64,000 nucleotides of DNA from an uncultured Colwellia sp. (GCA_913062815.1 CAJXWZ010000003.1:103919-167918), one strand, 5' to 3'. Shown: positions 39,868 to 49,601, counted from the first letter of the stretch. Numbers and translations are program-made. The notes: generated from the letters alone by a model not told the origin.

Positions 39868-40653
39868 TTACTGATGTAAAGCATCTTGCAAGAAGGATTC
39901 CAAGACTTGTTTTAGGCGGGATTTCATCTGTAAATCAATATTTGAGGTGCTATTTTCAATTTGGCAGCTTCCTGGGCTTAATTGCGGTGCAGGAAGTAAC
40001 TTCCAGCCACTTTCTTTAATATGCTGCTCGCCAAATTGTTGCTCAACTTGTTTAATATCATCAGGATTAAGGTAAATTTGAGTATTGGCTTCATTGCTTG
40101 GTAGCGATTTAATACCGGTATTAATCGCCGCCATTAAAATATCCGGGTTAGTCTTAGCTTCCTGTAATACCACTGCTTCGGTAAGTTGAACAACCAAATT
40201 TAGCAGCTGATCTTCAACATTCTTCTCAACACTTGCCAATGGTTTATCAAGTTGCTCAATTAAATTTTGCCAATTTTCGCCTAATGCATCTATTGTTGCT
40301 TTGCCTTGCGCTAACCCTTCTTCAGTACCTGTTTCAATGCCTTGTACTGTACCTTCTTCGATACCTTGGGCCTTACCTTCTTCGTACCCTTTAGTAAAAC
40401 CTTCCTCTTTACCTTGGTTGAAGCCTTCTTCAAAAGCTGCTTGCCTTATTTCTTCAATTTCTTCAGCTGTTAAAGGCTCAGGCTCAGCTATTTCTTCTTC
40501 AGGTGGCTCATAACGCCAAGAGCTTTTTTTACCAAGGGCATTAGTACTCTTCTCTTGTTCCGCATTGGGCTTTTTTTGCACATTAGGTAATGACCAAACA
40601 TCTAGCGTTTCTTGTTTGTCAGCTTTAATCACTTGCAGTGAGGATTTATTCAT
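39868..40653 (-). CDS. fliH: Flagellar export regulator FliH
   Basis: Holds and regulates FliI like a stator stalk. The 261-residue protein has an N-terminal conserved stretch, an acidic linker and a long GxxxG-type repeat (EEGFNQGKEEGFTKGYEEG and following, about 75-120), which packs as close helices. A C-terminal FliI-binding domain with NPDILMAAINTGIKSLP follows. The glycine repeat contains eight or more GxxxG units. It is 61 bases after fliG. Confidence 0.93.
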   Translation of the reverse strand: MNKSSLQVIKADKQETLDVWSLPNVQKKPNAEQEKSTNALGKKSSWRYEPPEEEIAEPEPLTAEEIEEIRQAAFEEGFNQGKEEGFTKGYEEGKAQGIEEGTVQGIETGTEEGLAQGKATIDALGENWQNLIEQLDKPLASVEKNVEDQLLNLVVQLTEAVVLQEAKTNPDILMAAINTGIKSLPSNEANTQIYLNPDDIKQVEQQFGEQHIKESGWKLLPAPQLSPGSCQIENSTSNIDLQMKSRLKQVLESFLQDALHQ

Positions 40654-40714
40654 TTAGTTCACTCGTCAACTATCAAAAAAGGTTTTCAAGCCGTAGCCTG
40701 ACTAACCAAGTATC

Positions 40715-41770
40715 TTATAAGAACTCATCACCACCACCACCACCGAGCATAATTTCACCTGCGTCAGATAATCGACGTGCAACAGATAAAATTTCTTTTT
40801 GTGCCACTTCAACTTCACTGACACGAACAGGTCCCATGGCTTCAAGATCATCCGCTAACATTTCTGCGGCACGTTTAGACATATTGCCAAGGAACTTCTC
40901 TTTCAACGCCTCATCAGCACCTTTAATTGCTTTCATGAGTGCATCTTGCTCGACATCACGTAAAATTGCTTGCATACCACGATCATCAACATCAGCCAAG
41001 TTTTCAAAGACAAACATCAAGTCTTGAATTTGTTGACTCATTTCTTCATCGCTTTCTCTCATAGAGTCCATCAGCATACCTTCCATGTTGGTGTCTAGGT
41101 AGTTCATGATATCTGCCGCCGCTTTCAAGCCGCCCATTTTAGCTGCCTGGGCACCTGCTTGTCCGGCAAATTGTTTCTCCATTATTTCATTAAGTTCTTG
41201 CAATGCCGCTGGTTGCACTTCTTCTAAGTTAGCAATACGCATCATTAAGTCTAAACGTACTTTTTCAGTAAATTGACTCATAATTTCAGCTGATTGTTCT
41301 GGCTCTAAATAGGACAACACAATCGTTTGAATTTGAGGATGCTCATTGCGAATAATATTGGCCACTTGCTTTGAATCCATCCATTTTAATGAGTCCAAGC
41401 CTTTTGAAGCGCCACCCATGACAATTTGATCGATTAAATTACCTGCTTTATCTTCACCTAAAGCTGCAGTTAACGCCTTACGAACGAAATCTTCACTTTG
41501 AAAACCGATCGTCGAGAAATTTTGAATTTCATGGATAAATTGCTTATGAACAGCAGTAATTTTTTCTTGAGTAAAATCTTCCATCGCTGCCATAACAGTA
41601 CCCACTTGCTGTACTTGCTTTGGCTCAAGGTGTTTTAATATTTGCGCGGCATCTTCTTCAGACAAACTTAATAATAAGATTCCCGCTTTTTCTGCACCTT
41701 CTAACTTGTTTACATCAAAGCCCGCTGGAGCGGCGGCAAGTTCTCCGCCTACTTGTGTTTCATCACTCAT
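40715..41770 (-). CDS. fliG: Flagellar switch protein FliG
   Basis: Contacts the stator and creates torque. The 351-residue protein shows the FliG domains in order: N-terminal FliF-binding (GAEKAGILLLSLSEEDAAQI), middle (EHPQTIVLSYLEPEQSA-like at about 130-155) and C-terminal (LMFVFENLADVDDRGMQAIL). The EHPQ motif and a DRGMQ helix needed for rotation are present. It overlaps fliF by eight bases, so translation is probably coupled. Confidence 0.97.
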   Translation of the reverse strand: MSDETQVGGELAAAPAGFDVNKLEGAEKAGILLLSLSEEDAAQILKHLEPKQVQQVGTVMAAMEDFTQEKITAVHKQFIHEIQNFSTIGFQSEDFVRKALTAALGEDKAGNLIDQIVMGGASKGLDSLKWMDSKQVANIIRNEHPQIQTIVLSYLEPEQSAEIMSQFTEKVRLDLMMRIANLEEVQPAALQELNEIMEKQFAGQAGAQAAKMGGLKAAADIMNYLDTNMEGMLMDSMRESDEEMSQQIQDLMFVFENLADVDDRGMQAILRDVEQDALMKAIKGADEALKEKFLGNMSKRAAEMLADDLEAMGPVRVSEVEVAQKEILSVARRLSDAGEIMLGGGGGDEFL

Positions 41771-43520
41771 CTTCGTTCAACCAACTTTTAACTACTTGCG
41801 ACGATAATTCTGGTTCATTGGCCACTAAGGCACGAACCGCTTTTAATACATCTTCATCACGATGAAGATCGGGTAATTGTAAACTGCCATCTGCTGCAAA
41901 GCCAACATTGCCAGCGTCAAAATCAGAGGTCAACATATCCATGGTTTCATCGCCAAGATCAATATGACTATCAAGGGATTTATCGCCATAATCTTCCGGT
42001 GTTTGATCAGGGTAAATCAAGCGTTTCAGCATTGGACGAACGACTGCGACAATTAAGACAATAATCACTAAGGCACCCATAACCAATTTGAGTACCTTCA
42101 TAAACCAAGGTTGTTCCCACATAGGCACTACTGCAACCGGACCAAAATCTGCTCGACTAAAAGGAATAGTAACGACTTCTAATACATCACCTCGCTGTAA
42201 ATCAAAGCCAACACTGCCTTGCAATAAACGACGAATAGACGCTATTTCAGCGACGGTTCTCGGCTCTTTAGCAACACTTGCTGTTTGCGTTTCCGCACTG
42301 GCGTCACCATCACCGCCAGCATCTGATGGTGCTGCCCCTTGTACATAGTCTAATGCCACAGAAACACTGATTCGACGAATAACACCTGCCTGCTGTTTAG
42401 TATAACTAATGGCTTCGTCAAGCTCATAGTTTTTTGTAGACTCACTGTGTTTTCTGCTAGGGATACTCTTGTTTTGCTGGTTTCTGGCATTTTCAGGGAT
42501 ACTTGATTCAAGTGGTGGTTGATTAGTTAATGCGCCTGGAATGCCACCTAAAGCACCACCAATGCTATTATCTTCAACTTTCATTTCACTGCGAAGCGCC
42601 GGTAAATCAGAGTTATAACGACGCGCTGTCTCTTCGATATTGGTAAAATCCATGGTCACGTCAACTTGCGCGGTATAATTACCTAAGCCAACAATAGGAA
42701 TAAGAATATTATCAATTTTCCCCATGTATTCTTGCTCACGTTTTTGCTCAATATCGAGCTCATTGCGTGAACGTGCAGAAATAGAGTTCTGGCTACCTGA
42801 ATTTAATAATCGCCCATTTTGATCAGTAACGGTTACTCGATTGGGGCTTAAACCTTGAACGGCAGAAGCGATGATATCAACCACAGCATCAACTTCTTCT
42901 TCAGATAATAATCGTCCTCGTTGCATGGTAAGTACAACAGTTGCCGAAGGATTTTTCTCTCGGCGGGCAAAAATATTTTCACGTGGAATAGCAAGTAACA
43001 CTTTAGCGCGAGAGATACTTTTCAATTGCTCTATTGTTTGCGCTAAACGTTGCTCTCGACCATACTTTAATCGTTCACGCTCTAACCGTTGACTTACGCC
43101 AAAGCCCATATCTTTCATTAAAATATCTTCGCCTTGCGAGGGCTCATTAGTTAAGCCTTCTCGAGCTAACAGTAATTTTACATTTTGATATTCATCGGTT
43201 GGCACTAATAAAGTGTTACTTTCTTGACGGTATTCGACTTTATTGGCATCAAGAAAATCCATGGTTTTAATTAATTGCTCTGTTGGCAATTTAGATAAAA
43301 TTCGATAATCTGGTTCATTGGCAAGAATAATGACAAAAACAGCGATGGCTAAACAGATAGATAAAGCCACGACTAATGTTATTTGGCGAAGCACATCAGC
43401 ATTACCTAATGCAGCTGAAAACCCTGATTTTTGTTCTTCCATAGCATTATCATCGCCAGCATCATTGGCAATCATTTCGCTACCACCATCAGTTGCTACC
43501 ATTGCATTTGTATCAGCCAC
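41763..43520 (-). CDS. fliF: Flagellar MS-ring protein FliF
   Basis: Forms the MS ring on which the flagellum is built. The 585-residue protein has two membrane helices (about 47-67 and 460-480) flanking a large periplasmic region with ring-building motifs. The C-terminus, which binds FliG, is acidic and ends in VKSWLNEDE. It starts at a GTG with GGAG eight bases upstream. It follows fliE by 85 bases. Confidence 0.97.
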   Translation of the reverse strand: MADTNAMVATDGGSEMIANDAGDDNAMEEQKSGFSAALGNADVLRQITLVVALSICLAIAVFVIILANEPDYRILSKLPTEQLIKTMDFLDANKVEYRQESNTLLVPTDEYQNVKLLLAREGLTNEPSQGEDILMKDMGFGVSQRLERERLKYGREQRLAQTIEQLKSISRAKVLLAIPRENIFARREKNPSATVVLTMQRGRLLSEEEVDAVVDIIASAVQGLSPNRVTVTDQNGRLLNSGSQNSISARSRNELDIEQKREQEYMGKIDNILIPIVGLGNYTAQVDVTMDFTNIEETARRYNSDLPALRSEMKVEDNSIGGALGGIPGALTNQPPLESSIPENARNQQNKSIPSRKHSESTKNYELDEAISYTKQQAGVIRRISVSVALDYVQGAAPSDAGGDGDASAETQTASVAKEPRTVAEIASIRRLLQGSVGFDLQRGDVLEVVTIPFSRADFGPVAVVPMWEQPWFMKVLKLVMGALVIIVLIVAVVRPMLKRLIYPDQTPEDYGDKSLDSHIDLGDETMDMLTSDFDAGNVGFAADGSLQLPDLHRDEDVLKAVRALVANEPELSSQVVKSWLNEDE

Positions 43521-43605
43521 TTAACTTCTCCGCTTACTACTTTATTTTTGAATTTATTCGGAAACTTCTTTTATTCGAAACTTTCTACTTTCAACTCGTC
43601 ACTTG

Positions 43606-43968
43606 TTAAACTGGCATACTCATTATTTCTTTATATGCTTCAACAAATTTATTGCGAACTTGTACTGCTGCATCTAGTGCTACGCCTGATTTAGCTGAAG
43701 CAACCATCACTTCAGCCAAAGTAACGTTTCGATCGCCCATCTCAAAAGCCATTTTTTTAGCACCGGTATCCTGCTGTAATTCATTGACTGTTTTGAGCGC
43801 ATCAGTGAGCAAATTTCCAAAATCATTACTTGATGCGTTAATTTTAGCCGTAGGATTAACACCAGACATGCCAGGTATATCACCGCCAACAGTAGGTAGT
43901 TTGTTACCTGTAGCTTGCAGTGACATATTCTGCATTTGTGCAAATAAAGAATTTGTTTTAATGTCCAT
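43606..43968 (-). CDS. fliE: Flagellar hook-basal body protein FliE
   Basis: The first rod-region protein exported; it joins the MS ring to the rod. The ATG at 43968 has GAG six bases upstream and gives the usual N-terminus MDIKTNSLFAQMQNMSLQ. The frame extends upstream but without support. The 120-residue protein has the helical C-terminus with GVALDAAVQVRNKFVEAYKE. A sigma-54 promoter lies about 65 bases upstream. Confidence 0.93.
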   Translation of the reverse strand: MDIKTNSLFAQMQNMSLQATGNKLPTVGGDIPGMSGVNPTAKINASSNDFGNLLTDALKTVNELQQDTGAKKMAFEMGDRNVTLAEVMVASAKSGVALDAAVQVRNKFVEAYKEIMSMPV

Positions 43969-43989
43969 GAGCGTCTCACTTGTGTCAAT

Positions 43990-44011
43990 TTTTTTGCTTA
44001 AAAGCAAAAAA
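43990..44011 (-). other. AT-rich hairpin in the fliE leader
   Basis: A perfect 10-bp inverted repeat (TTTTTTGCTT, loop AA, AAGCAAAAAA) lies in the predicted 5' leader between the sigma-54 promoter and the fliE start. It lacks a following T-run on either strand, so it is not an ordinary terminator. It may affect fliE mRNA stability or translation. Confidence 0.4.
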
Positions 44012-44032
44012 GTTATCTATTACTAGTGATAC

Positions 44033-44049
44033 TGCAAGCATGGTGCCAA
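44033..44049 (-). promoter_or_regulatory. Sigma-54 promoter of the fliE operon
   Basis: The minus strand reads TTGGCACCATGCTTGCA, near-identical to the consensus TTGGCACG-N4-TTGCA with correct -24/-12 spacing, 65 bases before the fliE ATG. Activation by FlrC is expected from related organisms. Confidence 0.9.
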
Positions 44050-44166
44050 AAAAGGCTAAGAATAGCGGAAGTTTCAAATGACAAAAAAACTCGAGCTACA
44101 AGATTTGTTACCCGAGATTATTTTAATTTATTTCAATAACTTATGGTTATTGTTGTATGACTTAAC

Positions 44167-45507
44167 TTAAGCTGGTATCTGAATACCAGAATCACGCATG
44201 CGGGCAATTTTATATCGTAGCGTCCTCGGACTAATACCTAAGCGCTCTGCCACAGCTTTTCTACTGCCATGACAGGCTTGTAAAGTATCTAGAATGATTT
44301 GATGTTCTTGTATTTTTAACTCACTACCTAACTTATCATCCGGTGTTGCGACTTGCTCTGCTTCGTTAACATTAGCCGTTTCAAAATTTTCTATCATTAA
44401 ATCACCCGCATCAATCACTTGATTAGCGTGCAAAATTAATGCGCGTTGAATAACATTATCTAACTCGCGAACATTTCCTGGCCAATGATAGGCGTTAAGC
44501 TTACTGCGAGCAGCCGGGCTAAACTCAGCAATCTGCTCGCCATTTCTTTGACAATAACAAGTAACTAAATGTTTTGCTAAAGGTAGAATATCATCTACTC
44601 GCTCTGCTAGAGGAAGCCAAGTTAATGGGAATACATTGAGGCGATAATATAAATCTTCTCGAAAGTCGCCTTTACTTACCGCTTCTTTAAGGTTGCGGTT
44701 ACTGGTTGCTATGACTCGCACATCTAAATTAATGGTTTTTCTACCACCTAAACGTTCTACTTCACGCTCTTGCAATACCCTAAGAATTTTAGCTTGAAGT
44801 CCTAAATCCATTTCAGTAATTTCGTCTAATAAAATGGTACCACCCTGCGCTTGCTCAAATTTGCCTGGACACGCCTGAATTGCACCGGTAAAAGCGCCTT
44901 TTTCATAACCAAATAAAGTTGCTTCAAGCATATTTTCAGGAATAGCCGCACAGTTAATGGCCACAAATGACTGCTTTGCTCGAGGAGAGTTGTTGTGAAC
45001 ATATTGCGCAAGCACTTCTTTACCTGAGCCGCTTGGCCCAAGTACCATTACTGATGCTTCAGTTGTTGCTACTTTACGCGCTAAACTCAATAGCTCTATA
45101 CTATTTTTATCCGCAACGACCGGTGCCTTATTATTAATTTCAGACGGCGGAATATATTGGCTAACCATATTAAGTAGCACTTCAGGGGCAAAAGGTTTAG
45201 CAATATAATTACAAGCACCATCTTTCATTGCTTGAACCGCATCATCAATAGTGCCATAAGCGGTCATTAATAAAACCGGCAATTTAGGTTGTTGGCTTTT
45301 TATACTTTTCAACAATGACAAACCAGACATCCCGCCCATTTGTACATCACTAACTACTATGTCTACCCTCTGGTTTTTTAACAATAATAAAGCAGTTTCA
45401 GCTGAGTCTGCTTCTACACATTGGTAATGTGCCAAAGTGAGAGTATCAATTAAAGCTTCTCGCAAGCCGGCATCATCTTCAACGACAAGTATTTTATGAT
45501 GACTCAT
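44167..45507 (-). CDS. flrC: Flagellar sigma-54 response regulator FlrC (FleR)
   Basis: Activates sigma-54 promoters of class III flagellar genes when phosphorylated by FlrB. The 446-residue protein has a receiver domain with D54 (VVSDVQMGGMSG), a sigma-54 AAA+ domain with Walker A GPSGSGKE and the GAFTGA loop, and a Fis-type helix-turn-helix at the C-terminus (SRKAVAERLGISPRTLRYKI). It follows flrB by one base and precedes fliE by about 160 bases. Confidence 0.95.
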   Translation of the reverse strand: MSHHKILVVEDDAGLREALIDTLTLAHYQCVEADSAETALLLLKNQRVDIVVSDVQMGGMSGLSLLKSIKSQQPKLPVLLMTAYGTIDDAVQAMKDGACNYIAKPFAPEVLLNMVSQYIPPSEINNKAPVVADKNSIELLSLARKVATTEASVMVLGPSGSGKEVLAQYVHNNSPRAKQSFVAINCAAIPENMLEATLFGYEKGAFTGAIQACPGKFEQAQGGTILLDEITEMDLGLQAKILRVLQEREVERLGGRKTINLDVRVIATSNRNLKEAVSKGDFREDLYYRLNVFPLTWLPLAERVDDILPLAKHLVTCYCQRNGEQIAEFSPAARSKLNAYHWPGNVRELDNVIQRALILHANQVIDAGDLMIENFETANVNEAEQVATPDDKLGSELKIQEHQIILDTLQACHGSRKAVAERLGISPRTLRYKIARMRDSGIQIPA

Positions 45508-45508
45508 G

Positions 45509-46798
45509 TTAATTCTCCTGTACGTTAGTTTGTGTTGAGATTTCAGCTTGCGCTATAAGGGGTAACTTCAAACAAAAATGCGCCCCTTCCCCAACTTTGC
45601 TTAAATAATTAACTTCGCCTTGATGTGCTTCAACCACTGATTTAACAACGGCGAGACCAAGGCCTGTACCTTGGCTGCTTGAGGTATAAAATGGCTCAAA
45701 TATTTTAGCAATATTTTCATCGTTAATACCTGGGCCATTATCTTTAACACTGATGTAAACGGCGTCATTCTGGTTATATACTTGAATGTTAATAGTGGCT
45801 TGTTTTGTCTTTGATGAACTAGTCGCTTGTAGTGCATTATGAATTAGATTTTGAATAGCACCGGTTAAGGCATTTCTATTTGCCAATATATGATGCTCAT
45901 CGGCAAACAAATGCGTATTGACCTGTGCATTTGCTTTATTTATTAATGCATCCATCGCTTGTATTGAATCATTAATAAGTTCATTGACTGATAACGACTT
46001 AACAACTTGCTCATTGCCACTTTTAGAAAATAACAGCATGTCATTCACTTGCTGTTCTAAATCATGTAAACGCGAACTTAATTTTTCTTGAAAAGTTCCT
46101 CGAGCACTATCGGATAACTTTCGGTTAGATAGATTAGCACTGTAAAGCATTGCCGCAGATAGCGGTGTACGAATTTGATGTGCTAATGTTGACACCATTC
46201 GCCCAAGTGAAGAAAGGCGTTGCATCTGACCTACTTTATCTTGTAATAAACGTGTTTCGGTTAAATCAGTGATCATAATAAGTTGACCTGGCTGATCACC
46301 TAAACTCGCTATTTCTAACTTAACTCGTCGGCCATCTTTTAAGGACACTTCATGCCAATCATCTGCTCTTGGCTTAAATGATCGAGCAATAACATTAAAC
46401 CAGAGCTGTCCTAAAATAGGCTCGTCTAGTAAACCTCTCGCCACTTTATTAATTTTTACGACAATGCCATTGCCATCAAGCATTACTAAGCCTGTTGGCA
46501 TCATTTCAATAAGTTGATCGGCCATTTGAGATTGATTAAGCAGTGAAGATTGCTGCTGATCTCTTTGCTTTAAATCAATGCTGTTTTTTTGTAATTTAGG
46601 AAACTGGTTAGCAAAGGAAAACTCGGATATGGCTTGATTTCTTCTGTCATTATTTTTCAATAATTGCGCACGTAACGTCGCTAGCTCACCTGGAAATGCC
46701 TCTTTCTCTAAGGTAGCGTTGTCTACTGGTGACTTAGCCAGAGGAATGTTAACTGGGTTAAAACCGTTATGAGCAATAAAATGCTGTGCTAGTGCCAT
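45509..46798 (-). CDS. flrB: Flagellar sensor histidine kinase FlrB (FleS)
   Basis: Phosphorylates FlrC in a cytoplasmic two-component system. From the ATG at 46798 the protein is 429 residues; the frame extends to a TTG at 46813 that would leave almost no leader after the predicted start site. It has a PAS-like domain (about 100-190), the phospho-acceptor histidine in STLAHQIRTPLS and an ATPase domain with VKDNGPGINDENIAKIFEPF and TGLGLAVVKS. No membrane helix is seen. It is linked to flrC by one base. Confidence 0.93.
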   Translation of the reverse strand: MALAQHFIAHNGFNPVNIPLAKSPVDNATLEKEAFPGELATLRAQLLKNNDRRNQAISEFSFANQFPKLQKNSIDLKQRDQQQSSLLNQSQMADQLIEMMPTGLVMLDGNGIVVKINKVARGLLDEPILGQLWFNVIARSFKPRADDWHEVSLKDGRRVKLEIASLGDQPGQLIMITDLTETRLLQDKVGQMQRLSSLGRMVSTLAHQIRTPLSAAMLYSANLSNRKLSDSARGTFQEKLSSRLHDLEQQVNDMLLFSKSGNEQVVKSLSVNELINDSIQAMDALINKANAQVNTHLFADEHHILANRNALTGAIQNLIHNALQATSSSKTKQATINIQVYNQNDAVYISVKDNGPGINDENIAKIFEPFYTSSSQGTGLGLAVVKSVVEAHQGEVNYLSKVGEGAHFCLKLPLIAQAEISTQTNVQEN

Positions 46799-46838
46799 AA
46801 AACCAATATCCAAATAAAATTTATTTCACATTGGATAA

Positions 46839-46855
46839 AGCATTTAGCATGCCAT
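46839..46855 (-). promoter_or_regulatory. Sigma-54 promoter of flrBC
   Basis: The minus strand reads ATGGCATGCTAAATGCT, with -24 GG and -12 GC at the exact sigma-54 spacing, about 40 bases before the flrB ATG. In polar-flagellum hierarchies this is the step activated by FlrA. Confidence 0.6.
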
Positions 46856-46964
46856 AGTTTTTATTCTTTATTTTTAGTGACTTAGAGTAAAAATAAAGAA
46901 TGGTAATCTGTCAAAATATTGGCTAAAGCAAAGTTTAAGAAAGACAATTTTTTATAAGAAACGG

Positions 46965-48470
46965 CTAGGCGGGCTTTTGTAAATCATATTTGCGCATTTT
47001 CTCAACCAGGGTTGTTCTACGCATACCCAGTGTTTCTGCCGCACGGGCAACAACATAATCATGTTTGGTAAGCGACTGCGAGATTAGCGATACTTCAAGT
47101 TCAGCCAAATGTTCTTTTAAATTCAAGCCTTCATCAGGTAATAGACCTGAATTTGAACCGTTCTCATCAGCTTGTAATGCTCGCAAAACGGTTGCATCAT
47201 CAGTGATATCGTTCTCATCATCATCGTAATCAAAACCAGCAAATAATTCATTAATTGCATCTTGCTCTTGTAATTCTTCGGGGTACTCTGGGGTGTATGC
47301 TTCGACATCAATATGCTGATATTTATTAGGCAGTTCTGCCACATCAACAATTTGATCACCATACATAATCAACATTCGCTCAATAAGGTTGGATAATTCA
47401 CGTACATTTCCATGCCAAGCATGCTCCATTAACGACTCAATTGCTTTTTCAGTAAAGCGAACGGTTTTATCTTGCTCATGTTCGAAGCGAGTTAATAGCT
47501 CTTTTAATAACAATGGAATATCTTCTTTTCGTTCACGCAATGCTGGCGTTTCAATTGGGAAAACATTTAAGCGATAAAATAGATCTTCACGAAAGTCTCC
47601 CGTTTTGATCATATCTTCAAGATTTTGATGCGTCGCCGCAATAATTCTCACGTCGGCTTTTAAGCTTTTACTTCCACCTACGCGCTCAAAAGTACGCTCT
47701 TGCAATACGCGTAAAAGTTTTACTTGCATTGGCTGAGGCATATCACCAATTTCATCTAAAAATAATGTGCCACCTTCTGCTAATTCAAAGCGACCTTTGC
47801 GTGATGAAATGGCGCCAGTAAATGCGCCTTTTTCATGACCAAACAATTCACTTTCTAATAACTCTGCAGGAATAGCGCCGCAGTTTATCGGTACAAACGT
47901 AGCTTTAGCACGCGCTGATAAATTATGAATATTTCGAGCTACCACTTCTTTGCCTGTACCTGACTCACCTAACACCAACACGCTAGCAGGGGTTTTTGCC
48001 ACTTGTTCAATTAAAAATCGTACTTCGTTCATTGGTTTACTCGTGCCTACTAATGAGCGAAATAAGGCACTAGAGCTTAACTTCTCCCCTGCTCTGGGTA
48101 GTTTATTATGATATTGATGGCAATGATGAATCAACTCTGTCAATTGAGCATAGTTTAAAGGGCTACTTAAACTTGCTATAACATTTACATAGCCATTCAA
48201 GGCGTTAGCATCAAGCACATCATGCAGTAGAAAAGGTATTTTAGGGTTACTTTTGATAAGCGCTGCTGTTGCGGATGATAAATTGCCCGCTAAAATCACC
48301 GTCAGTAAATGTTCACTTTCTTTAAAAGCTTCACTCGCTTGCTCTTGAGTACATTGAATGAAATGTTCTCCCACAAATGACAACACTGTTGCCATTTGGT
48401 GAGCTCTACTCACATCATTATCAATAATAAGGATCTGTTTGTGACCGGTTAAATGCATAGTACTGCTCAT
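46965..48470 (-). CDS. flrA: Master flagellar regulator FlrA (FleQ), sigma-54 activator
   Basis: Sits at the top of the polar-flagellum hierarchy and activates flrBC and other class II genes. The 501-residue protein has an N-terminal FleQ-type domain that lacks a normal phospho-acceptor set, an AAA+ domain with Walker [16 protein letters not shown] and the GAFTGA loop, and a C-terminal Fis-type helix-turn-helix ([20 protein letters not shown]). An alternative start is the ATG four codons downstream, which has GAG upstream. An acidic insert of about 60 residues lies between the AAA+ and DNA-binding domains. Confidence 0.95.
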   Translation of the reverse strand: MSSTMHLTGHKQILIIDNDVSRAHQMATVLSFVGEHFIQCTQEQASEAFKESEHLLTVILAGNLSSATAALIKSNPKIPFLLHDVLDANALNGYVNVIASLSSPLNYAQLTELIHHCHQYHNKLPRAGEKLSSSALFRSLVGTSKPMNEVRFLIEQVAKTPASVLVLGESGTGKEVVARNIHNLSARAKATFVPINCGAIPAELLESELFGHEKGAFTGAISSRKGRFELAEGGTLFLDEIGDMPQPMQVKLLRVLQERTFERVGGSKSLKADVRIIAATHQNLEDMIKTGDFREDLFYRLNVFPIETPALRERKEDIPLLLKELLTRFEHEQDKTVRFTEKAIESLMEHAWHGNVRELSNLIERMLIMYGDQIVDVAELPNKYQHIDVEAYTPEYPEELQEQDAINELFAGFDYDDDENDITDDATVLRALQADENGSNSGLLPDEGLNLKEHLAELEVSLISQSLTKHDYVVARAAETLGMRRTTLVEKMRKYDLQKPA

Positions 48471-48699
48471 GGATTATAATAATAGTTTAAGCTAAGGTTG
48501 ATTCTAGCGGCTTAAACTAAATTGGCAACAAACTTTTGACACTGGCCCGTCATTTAATTGACTTTATTCAATTTTCAATAGTTTTTTGCTTGTTTTTAAA
48601 GCACATAAGGCTTTTTACAGTTGCTAGATGAAATTGCTATTGCACTAAGTGTTTATTTATCAGATAGTAATAGTGAGCCAAATATTTACTCTTTTTCAT

Positions 48700-48716
48700 T
48701 TGGCCTACTAGTTGCA
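48700..48716 (+). promoter_or_regulatory. Sigma-54 promoter of the fliS unit
   Basis: TTGGCCTACTAGTTGCA has the -24 GG and -12 GC at the exact sigma-54 spacing. It lies 51 bases before the fliS ATG at 48767 and points away from flrA. The rest of the 296-base gap to flrA (48471-48766) shows no gene or other strong signal. Confidence 0.7.
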
Positions 48717-48766
48717 TACATCATAAGTTGTATGACACACTTTTAATTGAATTGAGTAATATCATT

Positions 48767-49159
48767 ATGAGAGCATCAATAAAGAAATATAGAAATGCCA
48801 ATGCTGACAACGTAGCTGATGCAGATCCTCATCAACTAATTAGCATTATTTTTAAACATATTTTAGCAAATATTGCTATAGCAAGCGGTGCTATTACAAG
48901 AAATGAAATAGAAAATAAAGGTAAATGCTTAACGAAAGCAATAGCATTAGTTGGTGAGCTACAAGATAGTTTAGATATGGAGCAAGGTGGTGAAATTTCG
49001 TCAAGCTTATTTGATTTATATGACTATGTTGTTCGTTGTCTGGTGCAGGCAAACTTAGAGAATGACTGTGAAAAATTAGACGAAGTTAAAGGTCTTATCA
49101 CTGAGGTGAAAGAAGGTTGGGATGCTATTCCTGCAGAAAAGAGAGCTAAACCTGCCTAG
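48767..49159 (+). CDS. fliS: Flagellin chaperone FliS
   Basis: Binds the C-terminal region of flagellin to keep it unfolded for export. The 130-residue, mostly helical protein begins MRASIKKYRNANADNVADAD, followed by PHQLISIIFKHILANI, a FliS signature, and ISSSLFDLYDYVVRCL. The ATG at 48767 was chosen; a TTG at 48728 lies at the predicted transcription start, so it has no leader. It is the first of three plus-strand genes ending in the protease-bearing flagellin. No fliD or flaG is adjacent, unlike the usual fliD-fliS order. Confidence 0.88.
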   Translation: MRASIKKYRNANADNVADADPHQLISIIFKHILANIAIASGAITRNEIENKGKCLTKAIALVGELQDSLDMEQGGEISSSLFDLYDYVVRCLVQANLENDCEKLDEVKGLITEVKEGWDAIPAEKRAKPA

Positions 49160-49211
49160 TTATGTTTCAAGATCAATGTTCATTAGTTAATAGAGATTAA
49201 AGGTTTTACCC

Positions 49212-49511
49212 ATGAACAATATTGAACGTGATATAGACTTTATTATAATAAAAACACAACAGCTTTTTAGCATTATAGAGCAAAAAAAATATCCTTTACT
49301 TGAAACTAAAGAACTGATTAGACAGCAACTCATTGAACAATTCTTTTTAGACTATACCGAAGATGAAATTGTCGTCGTTAGCGAAAAATTACAACAATTA
49401 GTAGAACTTTCCACAAAAGTGACCGAACAGTGTGAAAGTATTTTTGCACAAACTAAACAAGATATTCTCAAAGTAAAACAAGTAGATAAAATTAAAAAAG
49501 CCTATAAATAA
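49212..49511 (+). CDS. Small helical protein, FliT-like
   Basis: A 99-residue, mainly helical protein with lysine-, glutamate- and glutamine-rich heptads. It has no membrane segment. Size, position just after fliS and the long helix pattern resemble FliT (also called FlaI), the chaperone of the cap protein FliD and a FlhDC regulator in enterics, but sequence similarity is not clear to me. It may share a transcript with fliS (52-base gap), while the flagellin gene after it has its own promoter. Confidence 0.55.
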   Translation: MNNIERDIDFIIIKTQQLFSIIEQKKYPLLETKELIRQQLIEQFFLDYTEDEIVVVSEKLQQLVELSTKVTEQCESIFAQTKQDILKVKQVDKIKKAYK

Positions 49512-49545
49512 ACATTTAAGAAATATCTATTTACCTCCCCTCTCT

Positions 49546-49570
49546 ATTTTGTATGAATTTAATACAAAAT
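49546..49570. other. Inverted repeat before the flagellin promoter
   Basis: A perfect 9-bp inverted repeat (ATTTTGTAT, 7-base loop, ATACAAAAT) lies between the FliT-like gene and the sigma-28 -35 element. It could be a weak terminator of fliS or a protein-binding site; no T-run follows. Confidence 0.35.
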
Positions 49571-49574
49571 AAAT

Positions 49575-49601
49575 TAAAGACTTCTTAGTTTATGCCGATA
49601 T
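49575..49601 (+). promoter_or_regulatory. Sigma-28 (FliA) promoter of the flagellinolysin gene
   Basis: TAAAG at 49575-49579 and GCCGATAT at 49594-49601 match TAAAGTTT-N11-GCCGATAA with exact spacing. Transcription would start near 49608. This leaves a 26-base leader before the ATG at 49635 and almost none before the ATG at 49617. Confidence 0.88.
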
